The position numbers and the translations under genes were made by a program. 64,000 nucleotides of DNA from Dyadobacter flavalbus (lineage in GTDB: Bacteria; Bacteroidota; Bacteroidia; Cytophagales; Spirosomataceae): assembly GCF_006149045.1 (NCBI RefSeq), contig NZ_VBSN01000025.1, positions 22,087-86,086 of the forward strand, read 5' to 3'. Positions 1 through 8,915 of the stretch are shown one piece after another. The notes beneath the pieces were generated by a model that saw only the letters and a program-made list of their open reading frames with translations, was not told the origin of the DNA and did not search any database. The stretch's first letter is position 1; every line of letters begins with the position of its first letter.

Positions 1-1310
1 AGGAATTTATATGGAGCCGGTTTGATAGAAATGACCGCGATGGTTTTCAGAACTATTTTCATGAAGTCAGTAAAAACCAGAGCAAGATCAGAGAAGCTGA
101 AACGGAACTGAAAAGCTTGTCGGCCAAGCTTGAAGCGGCATTGATTGAAAAAGAGGAAAAGATTGAAAAGCCGCTGCAAAACCTGCGGAACGAAGTTCTT
201 AAACTTGACAATACGGCTGCAACGTTAACAAGTCAGCTTAAAAAAGTAAATCCTGCCGATTTTGAAGGCCAGGAAAAATCGGCTATTTCTGAAAAGATTG
301 CCGGTTTGAAATCCGGGTACAAGGAAATCATCCGTTTGTACGAACAAGCCGAGAAGAACGTTGAGGTGCTGGAAAAGGAGAAAAACATGCTGTCCGGAAG
401 CCAGGCGACTTTAAAAAATGCATTGGAATCCGACGGGCTTAAAGTAAATGATATTCAGAAGCGCATTGATGGAGAACTGAAACTGCATGTATTTGAGTCG
501 GAAGATAAAGTAAGGGAAATTCTGCAGCAGGCCATTCAGACGGAAACCGAAAGAAAGGCGATTCAGGACTATAAATTTTTGCTCGAAACGATAGGAAGAG
601 ATCTTCAGAATATGATGGCGGAAAATCAGGATTCGCTGTACGATGCAGAAAAGCATAAAGCCGTTACCGATGCGAAAGAACAGCTTGTTGAAAGTCTTCA
701 TAATCAGAGGAAAGAGGAAGGCGGCCTTGACGGACTGATCAGTAAAATGGATGCGGATTTGTCGCGCAAAATGACGCTGGAAAAAGAAAAAAGCCGTCTT
801 CTGCTGCGAAAAGAACATCTGGATGACCTTGCACGGCTTTTCAGGTCGAGCGGTTTTGTGGATTATGCATCGAGTATTTATCTTCAGAATCTTATTCAGG
901 CTGCCAACAGCCGTTTTCACCAGATGACGCATCAGCAGCTGCATCTCGAACTGGGTGAAGGAAACAGCTTTTGGGTCCGCGATCTGCTGAACGGCGGCCA
1001 CATGCGTTTGCTCAAGACACTTTCGGGCGGCCAGAAATTCCAGGCTGCGTTATCACTTGCACTTGCGCTTGCGGATCATATTCATGTCCGCAACGAGTCG
1101 AGGCATAATTTCTTTTTTCTGGATGAAGGTTTCGGTTCGCTGGATAAAAATGCGCTGCAGACTGTTTTTGAAACATTGAAATCGCTGCGAAAAGAAAACC
1201 GTATTGTCGGCATTATCAGTCATGTAGAGGATTTACAACAGGAAATCAATACGTACCTGAGCATTACGGGAAGTGAGGACGGAAGCCGGATTGTGGCCAG
1301 CTGGCGGTAG
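1..1310 (+). CDS. sbcC: SbcC-like SMC-family exonuclease subunit, C-terminal part
   Basis: The reading frame is open from the first bases of the window (first full codon at position 3), so the gene begins upstream and about 435 codons are visible. The first part is charged and Glu/Lys-rich, typical of an SMC coiled-coil arm. The end carries the ABC ATPase signature LSGGQ (near 1018-1035) followed by a Walker B/D-loop segment FFFLDEGFGSLD (about 1108-1145) and an ISHVE H-loop. This order matches the C-terminal half of SbcC/Rad50-like proteins, which work with the SbcD/Mre11 nuclease on DNA ends and hairpins. The partner sbcD is not in the window. RecN or another SMC-like ATPase is less likely because of the short 'GFGSLD' D-loop. 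Confidence 0.85.
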   Translation, partial: EFIWSRFDRNDRDGFQNYFHEVSKNQSKIREAETELKSLSAKLEAALIEKEEKIEKPLQNLRNEVLKLDNTAATLTSQLKKVNPADFEGQEKSAISEKIAGLKSGYKEIIRLYEQAEKNVEVLEKEKNMLSGSQATLKNALESDGLKVNDIQKRIDGELKLHVFESEDKVREILQQAIQTETERKAIQDYKFLLETIGRDLQNMMAENQDSLYDAEKHKAVTDAKEQLVESLHNQRKEEGGLDGLISKMDADLSRKMTLEKEKSRLLLRKEHLDDLARLFRSSGFVDYASSIYLQNLIQAANSRFHQMTHQQLHLELGEGNSFWVRDLLNGGHMRLLKTLSGGQKFQAALSLALALADHIHVRNESRHNFFFLDEGFGSLDKNALQTVFETLKSLRKENRIVGIISHVEDLQQEINTYLSITGSEDGSRIVASWR

Positions 1311-1409
1311 GCTCAAAGGACTTTTATGCCTTTTTATTTTAAAATGCTTGTAATATAAATTCGCCGGCCTTTTGTTTGTAAAATCATACAAACCTCCTGT
1401 TCAAAATAA

Positions 1410-2783
1410 ATGCTGGCATTCGCAATTCTCGGGTATTTAGTACTTAACCTTGCCATCGGGCTCTGGGCTTCCCGAAAAATTAAGACAACCAATGATTTTG
1501 TCCTTGCCGGCAGAAGACTTCCTTTGATACTGGCCGCTTCGGCTACATTTGCCACATGGTTTGGCTCGGAAACCATTATGGGCGCTCCGACGGAGTTTCT
1601 GGAAAACGGTGTTTTGGGAATTATTGAAGATCCGTTTGGCGCTGCACTTTGTTTGTTCCTTGTCGGAATTTTTTTTGCGCGCCGCTTTTACAGCATGAAC
1701 ATTATTACGTTCTGCGATTTTTTCAGGATCCGGTACGGTCGCTATGCAGAACTTCTTTCCGCCATTCTGATCATTCCGTCCTATTTCAGCTGGATTGCGG
1801 CACAGCTTCTGGCGATGGGAATTGTATTAAAAATCGTGCTCGGCTGGCCGCTTCCCGGATGTATTCTGTTCAGCTCGGTCATCGTCATAGTTTATACGAT
1901 CTGGGGCGGCATGTGGTCCATTTCGGTTACCGATTTCCTTCAGACCATCATGATCATTGCCGGACTGATCATTGTTTCTTCCGTTTTGTACGAGAAAGTA
2001 GGCGGTTTTCAGCCATTGATTGATGCGGCTCCAAAAGGATTTTTCCGTTTTTATCCTGAATTTACTTTCAAGGCATCCGTCGAGTATTTTGCAGCCTGGA
2101 TTACGATTGGTCTGGGTTCCATTCCGCAGCAGGATGTATTTCAAAGAGTAATGTCTGCCAAATCTGCCTCCGTTTCGGTAAAAGCCACTTTATTATCTTC
2201 ATTCATGTATCTGACTATTGCCTTGCTGCCGCTTTTCATCGCGCTCTGCGGGCATCATCTTTATCCTGCATCCCGCGGAGACGGACAAATGATCATTCCG
2301 AATATGGTTTTGCAGCATATGGGGCTGCCGCTTCAGATTATCTTTTTCGGCGCGCTTGTTTCGGCTATTCTGAGTACAACGAGCAGTGCCATCATGGCGC
2401 CTGCGGCAGTTTTGGGAGAAAATGTTTTCAAGTTTTTCAAACCGGAACTGACTGACCAGCAACTTTTGAAAATCATCCGTATCGGAATTGTAGTTATTAC
2501 AGCGATTTGTATTCTGCTGGCTGTCACCCGCGAAAGCATCTTTGATCTCGTGGCCGAATCTTCCGCTTTCAGTCTTGTGTCGCTTTTTGTTCCGCTGGCG
2601 GCAGGTATTTACTGGAAAAACTCCAATGAAGCAGGATGTATTATATCCATGATCGCCGGGCTGGTCGTATGGCTGGCAAGCGCATATCTGGAAACAGCAT
2701 ATCCTCCTTTAATTTACGGCTTGCTTGCCAGCATTGCAGGAATGGCTGCCGGAATTGTAATCAGAAAAAGATCATTCAACTGA
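1410..2783 (+). CDS. Sodium:solute symporter (SSS family)
   Basis: The 457-residue protein is strongly hydrophobic along its whole length, with about 12-13 predicted membrane segments. The N-terminus has the SSS-family pattern: a first helix, then a short loop reading 'TTNDFVLAGRRLP', then a helix with 'ATWFGSETIMGAP'. Further family features are the 'IWGGMWSISVTDFLQTIMII' stretch around residues 165-185 and 'GALVSAILSTTSSAIMAPAA' around 313-332, the Ser/Thr-rich segment near the Na+ site. The substrate cannot be told from sequence. The gene stands alone on the plus strand, and its last 12 nt overlap the end of the convergent antiporter gene. The ATG start is used because the first helix begins right there. 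Confidence 0.85.
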   Translation: MLAFAILGYLVLNLAIGLWASRKIKTTNDFVLAGRRLPLILAASATFATWFGSETIMGAPTEFLENGVLGIIEDPFGAALCLFLVGIFFARRFYSMNIITFCDFFRIRYGRYAELLSAILIIPSYFSWIAAQLLAMGIVLKIVLGWPLPGCILFSSVIVIVYTIWGGMWSISVTDFLQTIMIIAGLIIVSSVLYEKVGGFQPLIDAAPKGFFRFYPEFTFKASVEYFAAWITIGLGSIPQQDVFQRVMSAKSASVSVKATLLSSFMYLTIALLPLFIALCGHHLYPASRGDGQMIIPNMVLQHMGLPLQIIFFGALVSAILSTTSSAIMAPAAVLGENVFKFFKPELTDQQLLKIIRIGIVVITAICILLAVTRESIFDLVAESSAFSLVSLFVPLAAGIYWKNSNEAGCIISMIAGLVVWLASAYLETAYPPLIYGLLASIAGMAAGIVIRKRSFN

Positions 2784-4667
2784 CTTTACCGGTTTTCTTT
2801 CCAAACCTTCATCCTTGCGGTCCCAGCCGGCCAGCGCAGGCAAGTTAATGGCTTCGCGGTCAGCCTGCATGAGCAGTTCAAGTTCTTCTATATGCTGCCG
2901 TACAGCAGTTACGTATTCGTCGTCATTTCTTATTTTGGATAAATGCTTCAATGTTTTTTCATCGTGTACAAAAAACATTTTTGCTGATCGCGTCGCTTCG
3001 TGCGCGCGGTGGCCGAGCAGTTTCAGCGCATCCACGCCGAGCCGCAGACTGGTATCAAAAGTTTCACGGTAAATGTGCATCATTCCGGCATTCATCAGAT
3101 CGTAGGCATCGTTCCGGTTTGTGGACCTGACCAGAATATGCAGGTTGGGAAAATGCTTCTTGACTGTTTCGATCAGTTCAAGCCTTTTTTCTTCATCACT
3201 GATGGCGATAATAATCATCTGCGCTTTGTTCGCGCCGGCAATATCCAGCAGTTCGTAGCGGGTTGCATCGCCGTAATATACCTTTAAGCCCATTCTGCGC
3301 AGGAAGTCCACATTGTCGCTGTCGTTGTCCAGAACCGTAGCTTCCACATTATTTGCACGTAAAAAGCGCCCGATTGTATTTCCGAAATGTCCGTAGCCGG
3401 CAATGATAACCGGGTTTTCCTGTTCTTCCACATCGCTCGGCTTCTGAACTTCCAGTCCGGCCTGTACCGCACAAAACCTCGGCAGGATCAATTTTTCATT
3501 CAGTACGACAACCAAAGGCGTCAAAGCCATGCTGATCGCGACAACGGCCATCATAATGTCCGACATTTCGCGCGTGAAAACGCCTTGCTGAACCGAAAAG
3601 CTTAATAATACAAAAGCAAATTCCCCGATCTGGCTCAGTCCGAAACTGAAAATCAGGTTTTGCGCCATCCTTACCTTGAATATTCTGCCCAGGACCAGAA
3701 GAATAACCGTTTTGGAAATCATCAATGCCGCTACCAGTCCGAATATGAGCAAAGGTTTGAGCAAAATGAGCTGAAAATCGATGGAAGAGCCTACTGAAAT
3801 AAAGAACAATCCAAGCAAAAGTCCTTTGAAAGGATCAATGGAGCTTTCCAGTTCGTGACGGTATTCACTGTTGGCCAGTACAACGCCGGCTATAAACGCG
3901 CCGAGTGCCGGGCTCAGACCGATGGAAGTCATCAGTACGGCAATGCCCACAACAAGCAATAAGGCAGTAGCTGTAAACATTTCGCGCATTCCGGTTTTTG
4001 CCATCAGCCGGAATACAGGACGCAGCAGATATTTGCCGACAATTATAATCGTAATCACGGCGGTAAGTACAATCAATGCCTGCTGCCATGCCGGAAAAGC
4101 ACTTATAAGTGAACTGTTTTCGGCGCCGTGTGCGGCATCGTTTGTTTCATGTTCCGCAAGCAAGGGAAAAAGGGTCAGCATGGGAATAATCGCCATATCC
4201 TGAAACAGCAGAACGGCAAAGGAACTTTGTCCGGCAACGGTTTTCAGCCAGCCTTTTTCGTCCAGTGTCTGCATCACAATCGCCGTAGACGACATGGCGA
4301 CGATCATGCCCAGCGCAATTGATTCTTTCCAGCTGACGTTGAAAAGCATGGCTCCTCCGGCAATAACCAGACTTGTAACCCCGACCTGCAAACCGCCAAG
4401 CCCGGCAATATCCTTACGCATTCTCCACAACCGCGAAGGTTCCAGTTCCAGCCCGATCACAAAAAGCATCATAACCACGCCGAACTCGGCAAAATGCATG
4501 ATATCCTGGCCTTCCAGTCCGATAAATTTCAAACCCGCCGGGCCGATGGCAATTCCTGCAACCAGATAACCGAGTACGGAACCCAGTCCAAAGCGTTTGG
4601 CAACCGGAACCATAATAACGGCCGAAGCCAGATAAATCATCGCCTGAAAAAAAACAGTCTGCTGCAT
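2772..4667 (-). CDS. KefB/KefC-type monovalent cation:proton antiporter (CPA2) with RCK domain
   Basis: The 631-residue protein has about 12 membrane segments in residues 1-385 (Na_H_Exchanger fold), with the CPA2 helix 'FQDMAIIPML' and 'LGAFIAGVVLA'. A cytoplasmic TrkA-N/RCK domain follows, recognisable by the nucleotide-binding loop GYGHFG and the later 'YYGDATRYELLDIAGA' stretch. In the Kef family such proteins release K+ in exchange for H+ when electrophiles or glutathione adducts bind the RCK domain. A KefF-like flavoprotein gene lies 56 nt upstream on the same strand, which supports the Kef assignment. The C-terminal tail (last about 90 residues) is charged. The stop overlaps the convergent symporter gene. 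Confidence 0.88.
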   Translation of the reverse strand: MQQTVFFQAMIYLASAVIMVPVAKRFGLGSVLGYLVAGIAIGPAGLKFIGLEGQDIMHFAEFGVVMMLFVIGLELEPSRLWRMRKDIAGLGGLQVGVTSLVIAGGAMLFNVSWKESIALGMIVAMSSTAIVMQTLDEKGWLKTVAGQSSFAVLLFQDMAIIPMLTLFPLLAEHETNDAAHGAENSSLISAFPAWQQALIVLTAVITIIIVGKYLLRPVFRLMAKTGMREMFTATALLLVVGIAVLMTSIGLSPALGAFIAGVVLANSEYRHELESSIDPFKGLLLGLFFISVGSSIDFQLILLKPLLIFGLVAALMISKTVILLVLGRIFKVRMAQNLIFSFGLSQIGEFAFVLLSFSVQQGVFTREMSDIMMAVVAISMALTPLVVVLNEKLILPRFCAVQAGLEVQKPSDVEEQENPVIIAGYGHFGNTIGRFLRANNVEATVLDNDSDNVDFLRRMGLKVYYGDATRYELLDIAGANKAQMIIIAISDEEKRLELIETVKKHFPNLHILVRSTNRNDAYDLMNAGMMHIYRETFDTSLRLGVDALKLLGHRAHEATRSAKMFFVHDEKTLKHLSKIRNDDEYVTAVRQHIEELELLMQADREAINLPALAGWDRKDEGLERKPVKSVE

Positions 4668-4723
4668 CGGTTCGTACAGAAATTATAAAAGTAGGGTTAA
4701 TTTGAAAAGTCCGGAATGTGTTT

Positions 4724-5326
4724 TCAGGACTCGGCATGAATTGCGGCCAGTTCATTAAGGTATTCCATATTCCTGTAATGTTCCGGACTGATTTCGTTCC
4801 TGGCCAGCGCGTTCAGCACGTCTGCATATTGCCTGCCGTGCAAGTCCAGCGATTCCGGCGTCATCGTGTAAGTTTCATGCACTACGAAAGGAGGAAGATA
4901 TTCCATTTTGCACAAATGGGCCGTCTGGTTAAACGGAAGCAAAAACTGACTGACACTGAAACGGTTGTAACCTGTCTCTTTATACGCATCCCTGCCGCCG
5001 CCGCAGGAAACTGCATTAAAGATCTTTTTGCCAGCCAGCTTGTTGCCTTCGGGGCCATATGCCCAGTTATATTCCAGAACCAGATCCTGCCATTGTTTCA
5101 GGATCGGCGGACTGCTGTACCAGTAAAACGGATGCTGGAAAATGATGATATCATGTTCCAGCATCCGTTTCTGTTCCCTTTTTACATCTATGTACAGATC
5201 CGGATAGTATTCATACAAATCGTTGAACGTGACTCCTTTTACATTTTTGCAATACTTTTCCAATACTTTCTGAACATTGGACTTGCTCAAAGTCGGATGT
5301 GCGAACTGGATCAATATTCTGGGCAT
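4724..5326 (-). CDS. KefF-like NAD(P)H-dependent flavin oxidoreductase
   Basis: This 200-residue protein has the flavodoxin-like quinone reductase fold of the KefF/MdaB group: an N-terminal strand followed by 'AHPTLSKSNV', then the FMN-loop motif 'IIIFQHPFYWYSSPPILKQW' at about 80-98, and 'GKKIFNAVSCGGG' around 123-136. KefF is the soluble ancillary subunit that activates KefC and also reduces quinones and electrophiles. The gene is immediately upstream of the KefC-like antiporter on the same strand (56 nt gap), so the two are probably co-transcribed. The ATG start is right at the first beta strand. A free-standing NAD(P)H:quinone reductase is the alternative. Confidence 0.85.
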   Translation of the reverse strand: MPRILIQFAHPTLSKSNVQKVLEKYCKNVKGVTFNDLYEYYPDLYIDVKREQKRMLEHDIIIFQHPFYWYSSPPILKQWQDLVLEYNWAYGPEGNKLAGKKIFNAVSCGGGRDAYKETGYNRFSVSQFLLPFNQTAHLCKMEYLPPFVVHETYTMTPESLDLHGRQYADVLNALARNEISPEHYRNMEYLNELAAIHAES

Positions 5327-5402
5327 ATAAAATAAATTGTATTCCGGAATTCAATGTGCTATGTAAATATAACAAAATGCCGGCAGAACCCGAAGAAATG
5401 GT

Positions 5403-6197
5403 TTAAAGGATGAACTTGGCCACACCGCCGTCCACTTTCAGCGCAGAACCATTGGTTCCTGACGATAAAGGACTTGATATGTAAGTGACAAGGTTGGCAA
5501 TTTCTTCCACCGAAGTAAAACGCTGCAGCAAGGACGAAGGCCGTGCATTTTTGAAAAAATCCTTTTCAGCTTCTTCCGCCGTTACACTCGCTGCACTGGC
5601 AAGCTGCTTTACAAACTCAGCAACGCCTTCGGATTTGGTAGGTCCGGGTAAAATGGAATTCACCGTAACGCTCGTGCCTTTTGTAAGTTCCGCCAAGCCT
5701 CTGCTGATTGCCAGCTGCGCCGTTTTGGTAGTGCCGTAATGAATCATTTCTTCCGGAATGTTGACAGCCGATTCGCTTGAAATAAACAAAATACGGCCCC
5801 AGTTTCTGGAAAGCATCTTCGGTAAAAAGTGCCTTGCCAGACGAACGCCGCTCATGACATTTACTTCAAAAAACCGGAACCAGTCTTCATCGGGAATTTC
5901 GGTAAACGGCTTTGGCTCAAATATGCCGGCATTATTGATCAGAATGTCAACATCGGGAAGGCTTTCCAGTAATGCAGCCACTTCTTCCGATTTGGAAAAA
6001 TCAGCAGCTTTGCCTGAAACCTCCGCTTGCGGAAACAAACTTTTCAGTTTGCCAACAGCTTCGTTCACTTTCTGTTCTGTCCTTCCGTTAATGATTACCG
6101 ATGCGCCTTCTTTCAGTAAACTAGATGCAATTGCGAATCCGATTCCCTGAGTCGATCCGCTGATAAAGGCAGTTTTGCCTTGAAGTTGTAAGTCCAT
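5403..6197 (-). CDS. SDR-family oxidoreductase
   Basis: This 264-residue classical short-chain dehydrogenase has the cofactor loop SGSTQGIG near residues 13-20, the NNAG motif near 88, and the active-site Tyr and Lys in YGTTK near 157. The C-terminal 'GSALKVDGGVAKFIL' is the usual SDR ending. The cofactor loop with an Arg shortly after the second strand ('INGRTEQKV') suggests NADP(H), which is inference. The closest general type is the 3-oxoacyl-ACP-reductase-like group, but the substrate cannot be named. The gene is alone between the KefF-like gene and a 196 nt gap, in which I see no clear gene. Confidence 0.88.
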   Translation of the reverse strand: MDLQLQGKTAFISGSTQGIGFAIASSLLKEGASVIINGRTEQKVNEAVGKLKSLFPQAEVSGKAADFSKSEEVAALLESLPDVDILINNAGIFEPKPFTEIPDEDWFRFFEVNVMSGVRLARHFLPKMLSRNWGRILFISSESAVNIPEEMIHYGTTKTAQLAISRGLAELTKGTSVTVNSILPGPTKSEGVAEFVKQLASAASVTAEEAEKDFFKNARPSSLLQRFTSVEEIANLVTYISSPLSSGTNGSALKVDGGVAKFIL

Positions 6198-6393
6198 GTT
6201 TTTGTATTTTGTACAGCAGATGGAACAACAATCCGGCAGAATTGAATCCCCGAAAGCAAGCCTGTACGCTTTTTCAGGAATTCGTTTAATTTATTAACGG
6301 ATAAATGTAGTGTTTTGCCTTGTTTGTCATCTGCCATGATGGGTTTTTTATAATACGGTGTCAGGCACAAAACCGAAATGATAACACACAATT

Positions 6394-7491
6394 TCATGTT
6401 TGATCATCAAATCGGTTAACAGTCTGAATGATATATGCCACTTCCGCATCACTCAAAACCGCGTTTAACGGCAGGCTCAGTACTTCCTGATGGATCTTTT
6501 TGGTTACGGGCAATTTCAGGTTTCTGTATTCCTTGTATGCTTCCTGTTTATGAATAGGCAGTGGATAATGAACATCCGTTTGTATTCCGTTTGCTTCCAG
6601 AAAGGCAATCAGTGCAGTACGGTTTGGATGCCGTACAACAAACAAATGCCATGCATCTTCCTGAATTCTGTCTGCGGGCGGCAAAATGAGGTTCTTTACT
6701 TGGATCTCTGTTAAATAACGGCTTGCTATCTGCCTTCTGCGTTCATTTTCCTTGTCGAGATAAGGAAGTTTAACATTCAGAACAGCTGCCTGTATTTCAT
6801 CAAGACGGCTGTTCATACCCTGAAATTGATTCTGGTAGCGTATAATTGAGCCGTAATTCCGCAAGTACCTGATTTTTTCTGCCAGCTCTTTATCCGGCGT
6901 AACAATGGCACCAGCGTCACCAAATGCACCCAGATTTTTTGTGGGATAAAAGCTGAAAGCAGTTGCATGTGCGATGCTTCCTGTTTTTTTGCCATGATAT
7001 GTAGCTCCGTGTGATTGTGCAGCATCCGTAATGACTTTCAAATTATAACCGTTTGCAAGTTCCAGAATGCGGGCCATTTCGCAGCTGCGGCCGTAAAGAT
7101 CAGCAGTGATGACTGCTTTGGTTAAAGGTGTTATTTTGTCTGCGATCAATTCCGGATTCAGAAGCATTGTAACTTCTTCGGGCTCAACAAAAACAGGCGT
7201 AAGGCCAAGGAAGCTCAGCGGCAAAACGGTTGCGATGTAAGTATTGGCCGGGACAATGACTTCACTTTTTTCCGGAAATTCAAAAGCTTTCAGGATCAAT
7301 GTAAGAGCATCCAGCCCGTTTGCTGTTCCGATGCAATATCCGGCTTCACAATATGCTGCAAAGGATTTTTCAAATTCATCTACTTTATTTCCCAAAACAT
7401 ACCGGCCCGAACGCAGTACCCGAATGGCTGCTTCTTCAATGGCCTGCATATAAGGTGCATTCACCCGTTTTAAATCCAGAAAAGGAATCAT
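6394..7491 (-). CDS. DegT/DnrJ/EryC1/StrS-family sugar aminotransferase
   Basis: The 365-residue PLP enzyme of the DegT family has the internal-aldimine Lys in '[14 protein letters not shown]' (Lys185) and the PLP-contacting 'DAAQSHGA' near residues 156-163. The N-terminus '[11 protein letters not shown]' is the family start. Such enzymes transfer an amino group from glutamate to keto-sugar nucleotides, for example in dTDP-3-amino-3,6-dideoxyhexose (FdtB-like) synthesis. No sugar-nucleotide partner genes lie nearby, so its pathway is unknown. The start codon is unusual in that a 9-bp perfect hairpin abuts it (see the regulatory entry). Confidence 0.87.
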   Translation of the reverse strand: MIPFLDLKRVNAPYMQAIEEAAIRVLRSGRYVLGNKVDEFEKSFAAYCEAGYCIGTANGLDALTLILKAFEFPEKSEVIVPANTYIATVLPLSFLGLTPVFVEPEEVTMLLNPELIADKITPLTKAVITADLYGRSCEMARILELANGYNLKVITDAAQSHGATYHGKKTGSIAHATAFSFYPTKNLGAFGDAGAIVTPDKELAEKIRYLRNYGSIIRYQNQFQGMNSRLDEIQAAVLNVKLPYLDKENERRRQIASRYLTEIQVKNLILPPADRIQEDAWHLFVVRHPNRTALIAFLEANGIQTDVHYPLPIHKQEAYKEYRNLKLPVTKKIHQEVLSLPLNAVLSDAEVAYIIQTVNRFDDQT

Positions 7492-7514
7492 TGCGGCAAA
7501 AACTGTTGCCGCAA
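7491..7514 (-). promoter_or_regulatory. Hairpin abutting the aminotransferase start codon
   Basis: TTGCGGCAA at 7491-7499 and TTGCCGCAA at 7506-7514 form a perfect 9-bp inverted repeat with a 6-nt loop. The proximal arm includes the first base of the ATG of the DegT-family gene. In the mRNA this would place a stable hairpin across the ribosome-entry region. Whether it controls translation is inference. Confidence 0.45.
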
Positions 7515-8000
7515 ATACGGCTTATTTATGGAATACGCCTGAGCGTAAAATTTATTGGAAAGTACCAGCGGCATATCGTTGTTCAGCAATCCGTTCAAAG
7601 CGCTTTTCGTCTGTTGCTGCTCCAAGATACGGGCAAATGTCGCATTGAAACAATTTCGGGTTACGCCAGTTATCATCAGGAAAAACGGTGTGATTTTGCT
7701 GTAGACGATTTAAAAGAATTTTGAAGCAATTTTTATTTCAACGAACAATAAATGTGGGTTAAAGTATTTGATTTCAGCTTACTAAAAATACAGTGCTATT
7801 TCAAAGAACCCTTTTATCTTTAAAAATGATGCTGAAATACATTTTCCTGAAAAGTCATATAAATGATCAAAAGGTATTCTGCAACGGATTGTTTATGGCC
7901 AGGCAACATGGTTGAACCGAAAAGGAAACAGCTGAATTTGCTGAAAGAAGACTTGAATGATTTATGCGGATTTTGCTGCCGTAATTATTCAGAAAAAGAA
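7515..8000. other. Gene-poor stretch with a possible decayed reading frame
   Basis: No convincing gene is present. On the plus strand a frame ending at 7724 reads protein-like for its last 50 or so codons (for example 'CRIETISGYASYHQ'), but its 5' part runs antisense through the aminotransferase gene and it has no proper start. On the minus strand a 62-codon frame (7488-7676) ends in an ATGA overlap with the aminotransferase start, but it has no recognisable family. A short plus-strand frame from 7863 runs into the terminator stem and is not believed. Confidence 0.35.
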
Positions 8001-8037
8001 AAAGCCGCCAGGTTGAAAAGTTCAACCTGGCGGCTTT
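7990..8037 (-). terminator. Rho-independent terminator of the small lipoprotein gene
   Basis: A 17-bp perfect stem (8001-8017 with 8021-8037, loop 3 nt) is followed, reading on the minus strand, by a T-rich run. It lies 20 nt after the stop of the lipoprotein gene that ends at 8058. Confidence 0.85.
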
Positions 8038-8057
8038 CCTTCTTTTTAACTTGAAAT

Positions 8058-8366
8058 TTATCTTCTTGGGCCGTGCGTACGGGCAGAATTGCGTCCGTAC
8101 TGGTTTCCGCGGTTATACTGACGTCTGTAATTTCTGTCATACTGACGGCTGGATCTGTGACGTTCCGCATGAACAACCCTTGGAGGCGGCGTATGTTTTA
8201 CGATAATTCTTCTGGGTGGCGGCGGTGGCACCGGATATCTGTAACCATATCCGTAGCGGTAGCCATAATCATACCCCGGATTGTACGACCTGTATGTACA
8301 GGATGAAATGCTGATTGCGGCAATAACTGTCATGATAACGGACAGTATGATTCTGTTTTTTCTCAT
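8058..8366 (-). CDS. Small low-complexity lipoprotein (Tyr/Gly/Pro then Arg-rich)
   Basis: This 102-residue protein has a lipoprotein signal peptide: positively charged start, hydrophobic helix, then lipobox ISSC with the lipidated Cys at residue 23. The mature part is a Tyr/Gly repeat ('YDYGYRYGYGYRYP'), a run of prolines, then an Arg/His/Gln/Asn-rich tail. I recognise no domain. Similar small YG/PR-rich lipoproteins are common in Bacteroidota and have no assigned function. The strong terminator downstream supports a real transcription unit. Confidence 0.7.
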   Translation of the reverse strand: MRKNRIILSVIMTVIAAISISSCTYRSYNPGYDYGYRYGYGYRYPVPPPPPRRIIVKHTPPPRVVHAERHRSSRQYDRNYRRQYNRGNQYGRNSARTHGPRR

Positions 8367-8464
8367 GGCACTGGATGTTTTATACTGTTGATAAAACGGA
8401 AGCGAAAAGGAAATAGTGCCTTTTTAAAAGCTGTAAATAACAACAACAGCAGCCAGAAATAAAG

Positions 8465-8586
8465 TTATCCACAGTGTGGATTAGTTGTAGTGTATAGGCA
8501 TTCCTTTGATAATGAGTAAGTTAGCATGTTATCAACAAGTTATCCACAAAATTCGTGTGGATAACTTGTTAACAATTGTTGTATAA
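8465..8586. repeat. Cluster of DnaA-box-like sites with 15-bp inverted repeat
   Basis: Exact TTATCCACA occurs at 8465-8473, 8540-8548 and, on the minus strand, 8556-8564. One-mismatch forms are TTATCAACA at 8529-8537 and TGTGGATTA at 8475-8483. The region 8534-8548 / 8556-8570 is a perfect 15-bp inverted repeat with a 7-nt loop that contains two of the boxes head to head. The gap is AT-rich and lies between the lipoprotein and Dabb genes, both on the minus strand. TTATCCACA is the established DnaA-box consensus. That this is an origin, a DnaA-titration site or a DnaA-controlled promoter region is inference. Confidence 0.6.
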
Positions 8587-8886
8587 TTATGCCTCCACGT
8601 CATAAATCACAACACGTTCCCAAAGATGAGCGCAGTCTTCGACAAATTTCTTGTGCAGCGGATGAACCTGATACACATCATGTGCGGCTTCATCGGCAAA
8701 TACAAGAATCTCGGCAAAATCATAAGTTGCATCAATAACCGGCCGGCGTGTGGAAGCAGGCGTTCCGATATACACAGATTCAATGGATTCGATGGCTTCC
8801 AGCGATTTTATACCTGCATGAAGCGCTTTTCTTGCTTCTTCATTATCTTTTTCTTTCAGCCAAAAAAATACGTTGTGAACAAACAT
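8587..8886 (-). CDS. Dabb-family (stress-responsive alpha/beta barrel) protein
   Basis: This 99-residue protein has the Dabb ferredoxin-like pattern: N-terminal 'MFVHNVFFWLK' strand, a helix of about 20 residues ('ALHAGIKSLEAIESIESV'), central 'YDFAEILVFADEAAHDVYQVHPLHKKFVED', and a final strand 'RVVIYDVEA'. These proteins dimerise. Some bind small ligands or act as cyclases, but most have no known role. It lies 29 nt downstream of the histidine kinase gene on the same strand and could be co-transcribed with it. Confidence 0.85.
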   Translation of the reverse strand: MFVHNVFFWLKEKDNEEARKALHAGIKSLEAIESIESVYIGTPASTRRPVIDATYDFAEILVFADEAAHDVYQVHPLHKKFVEDCAHLWERVVIYDVEA

Positions 8887-8915
8887 GGGTCTTTAATTAT
8901 AAGTTATACAATCGA

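Noticed and set aside
411..1001. Long antisense open frame inside the SbcC-like gene
   Set aside because: No start context or family resemblance. It lies fully inside a well-supported gene.
4718..5335. 205-codon plus-strand frame over the KefF-like gene
   Set aside because: Antisense of a clear flavoprotein gene, without recognisable domain.
6113..6397. 94-codon minus-strand frame between the SDR and aminotransferase genes
   Set aside because: Its 3' part overlaps the SDR start in another frame and shows no family pattern.
7863..8054. Short plus-strand frame before the lipoprotein terminator
   Set aside because: Its last codons are the terminator stem, and no family resemblance.
8465..8586. 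Firm call as chromosome origin
   Set aside because: Genes on both sides share direction and no origin-typical gene is near, so only a DnaA-box cluster is reported.
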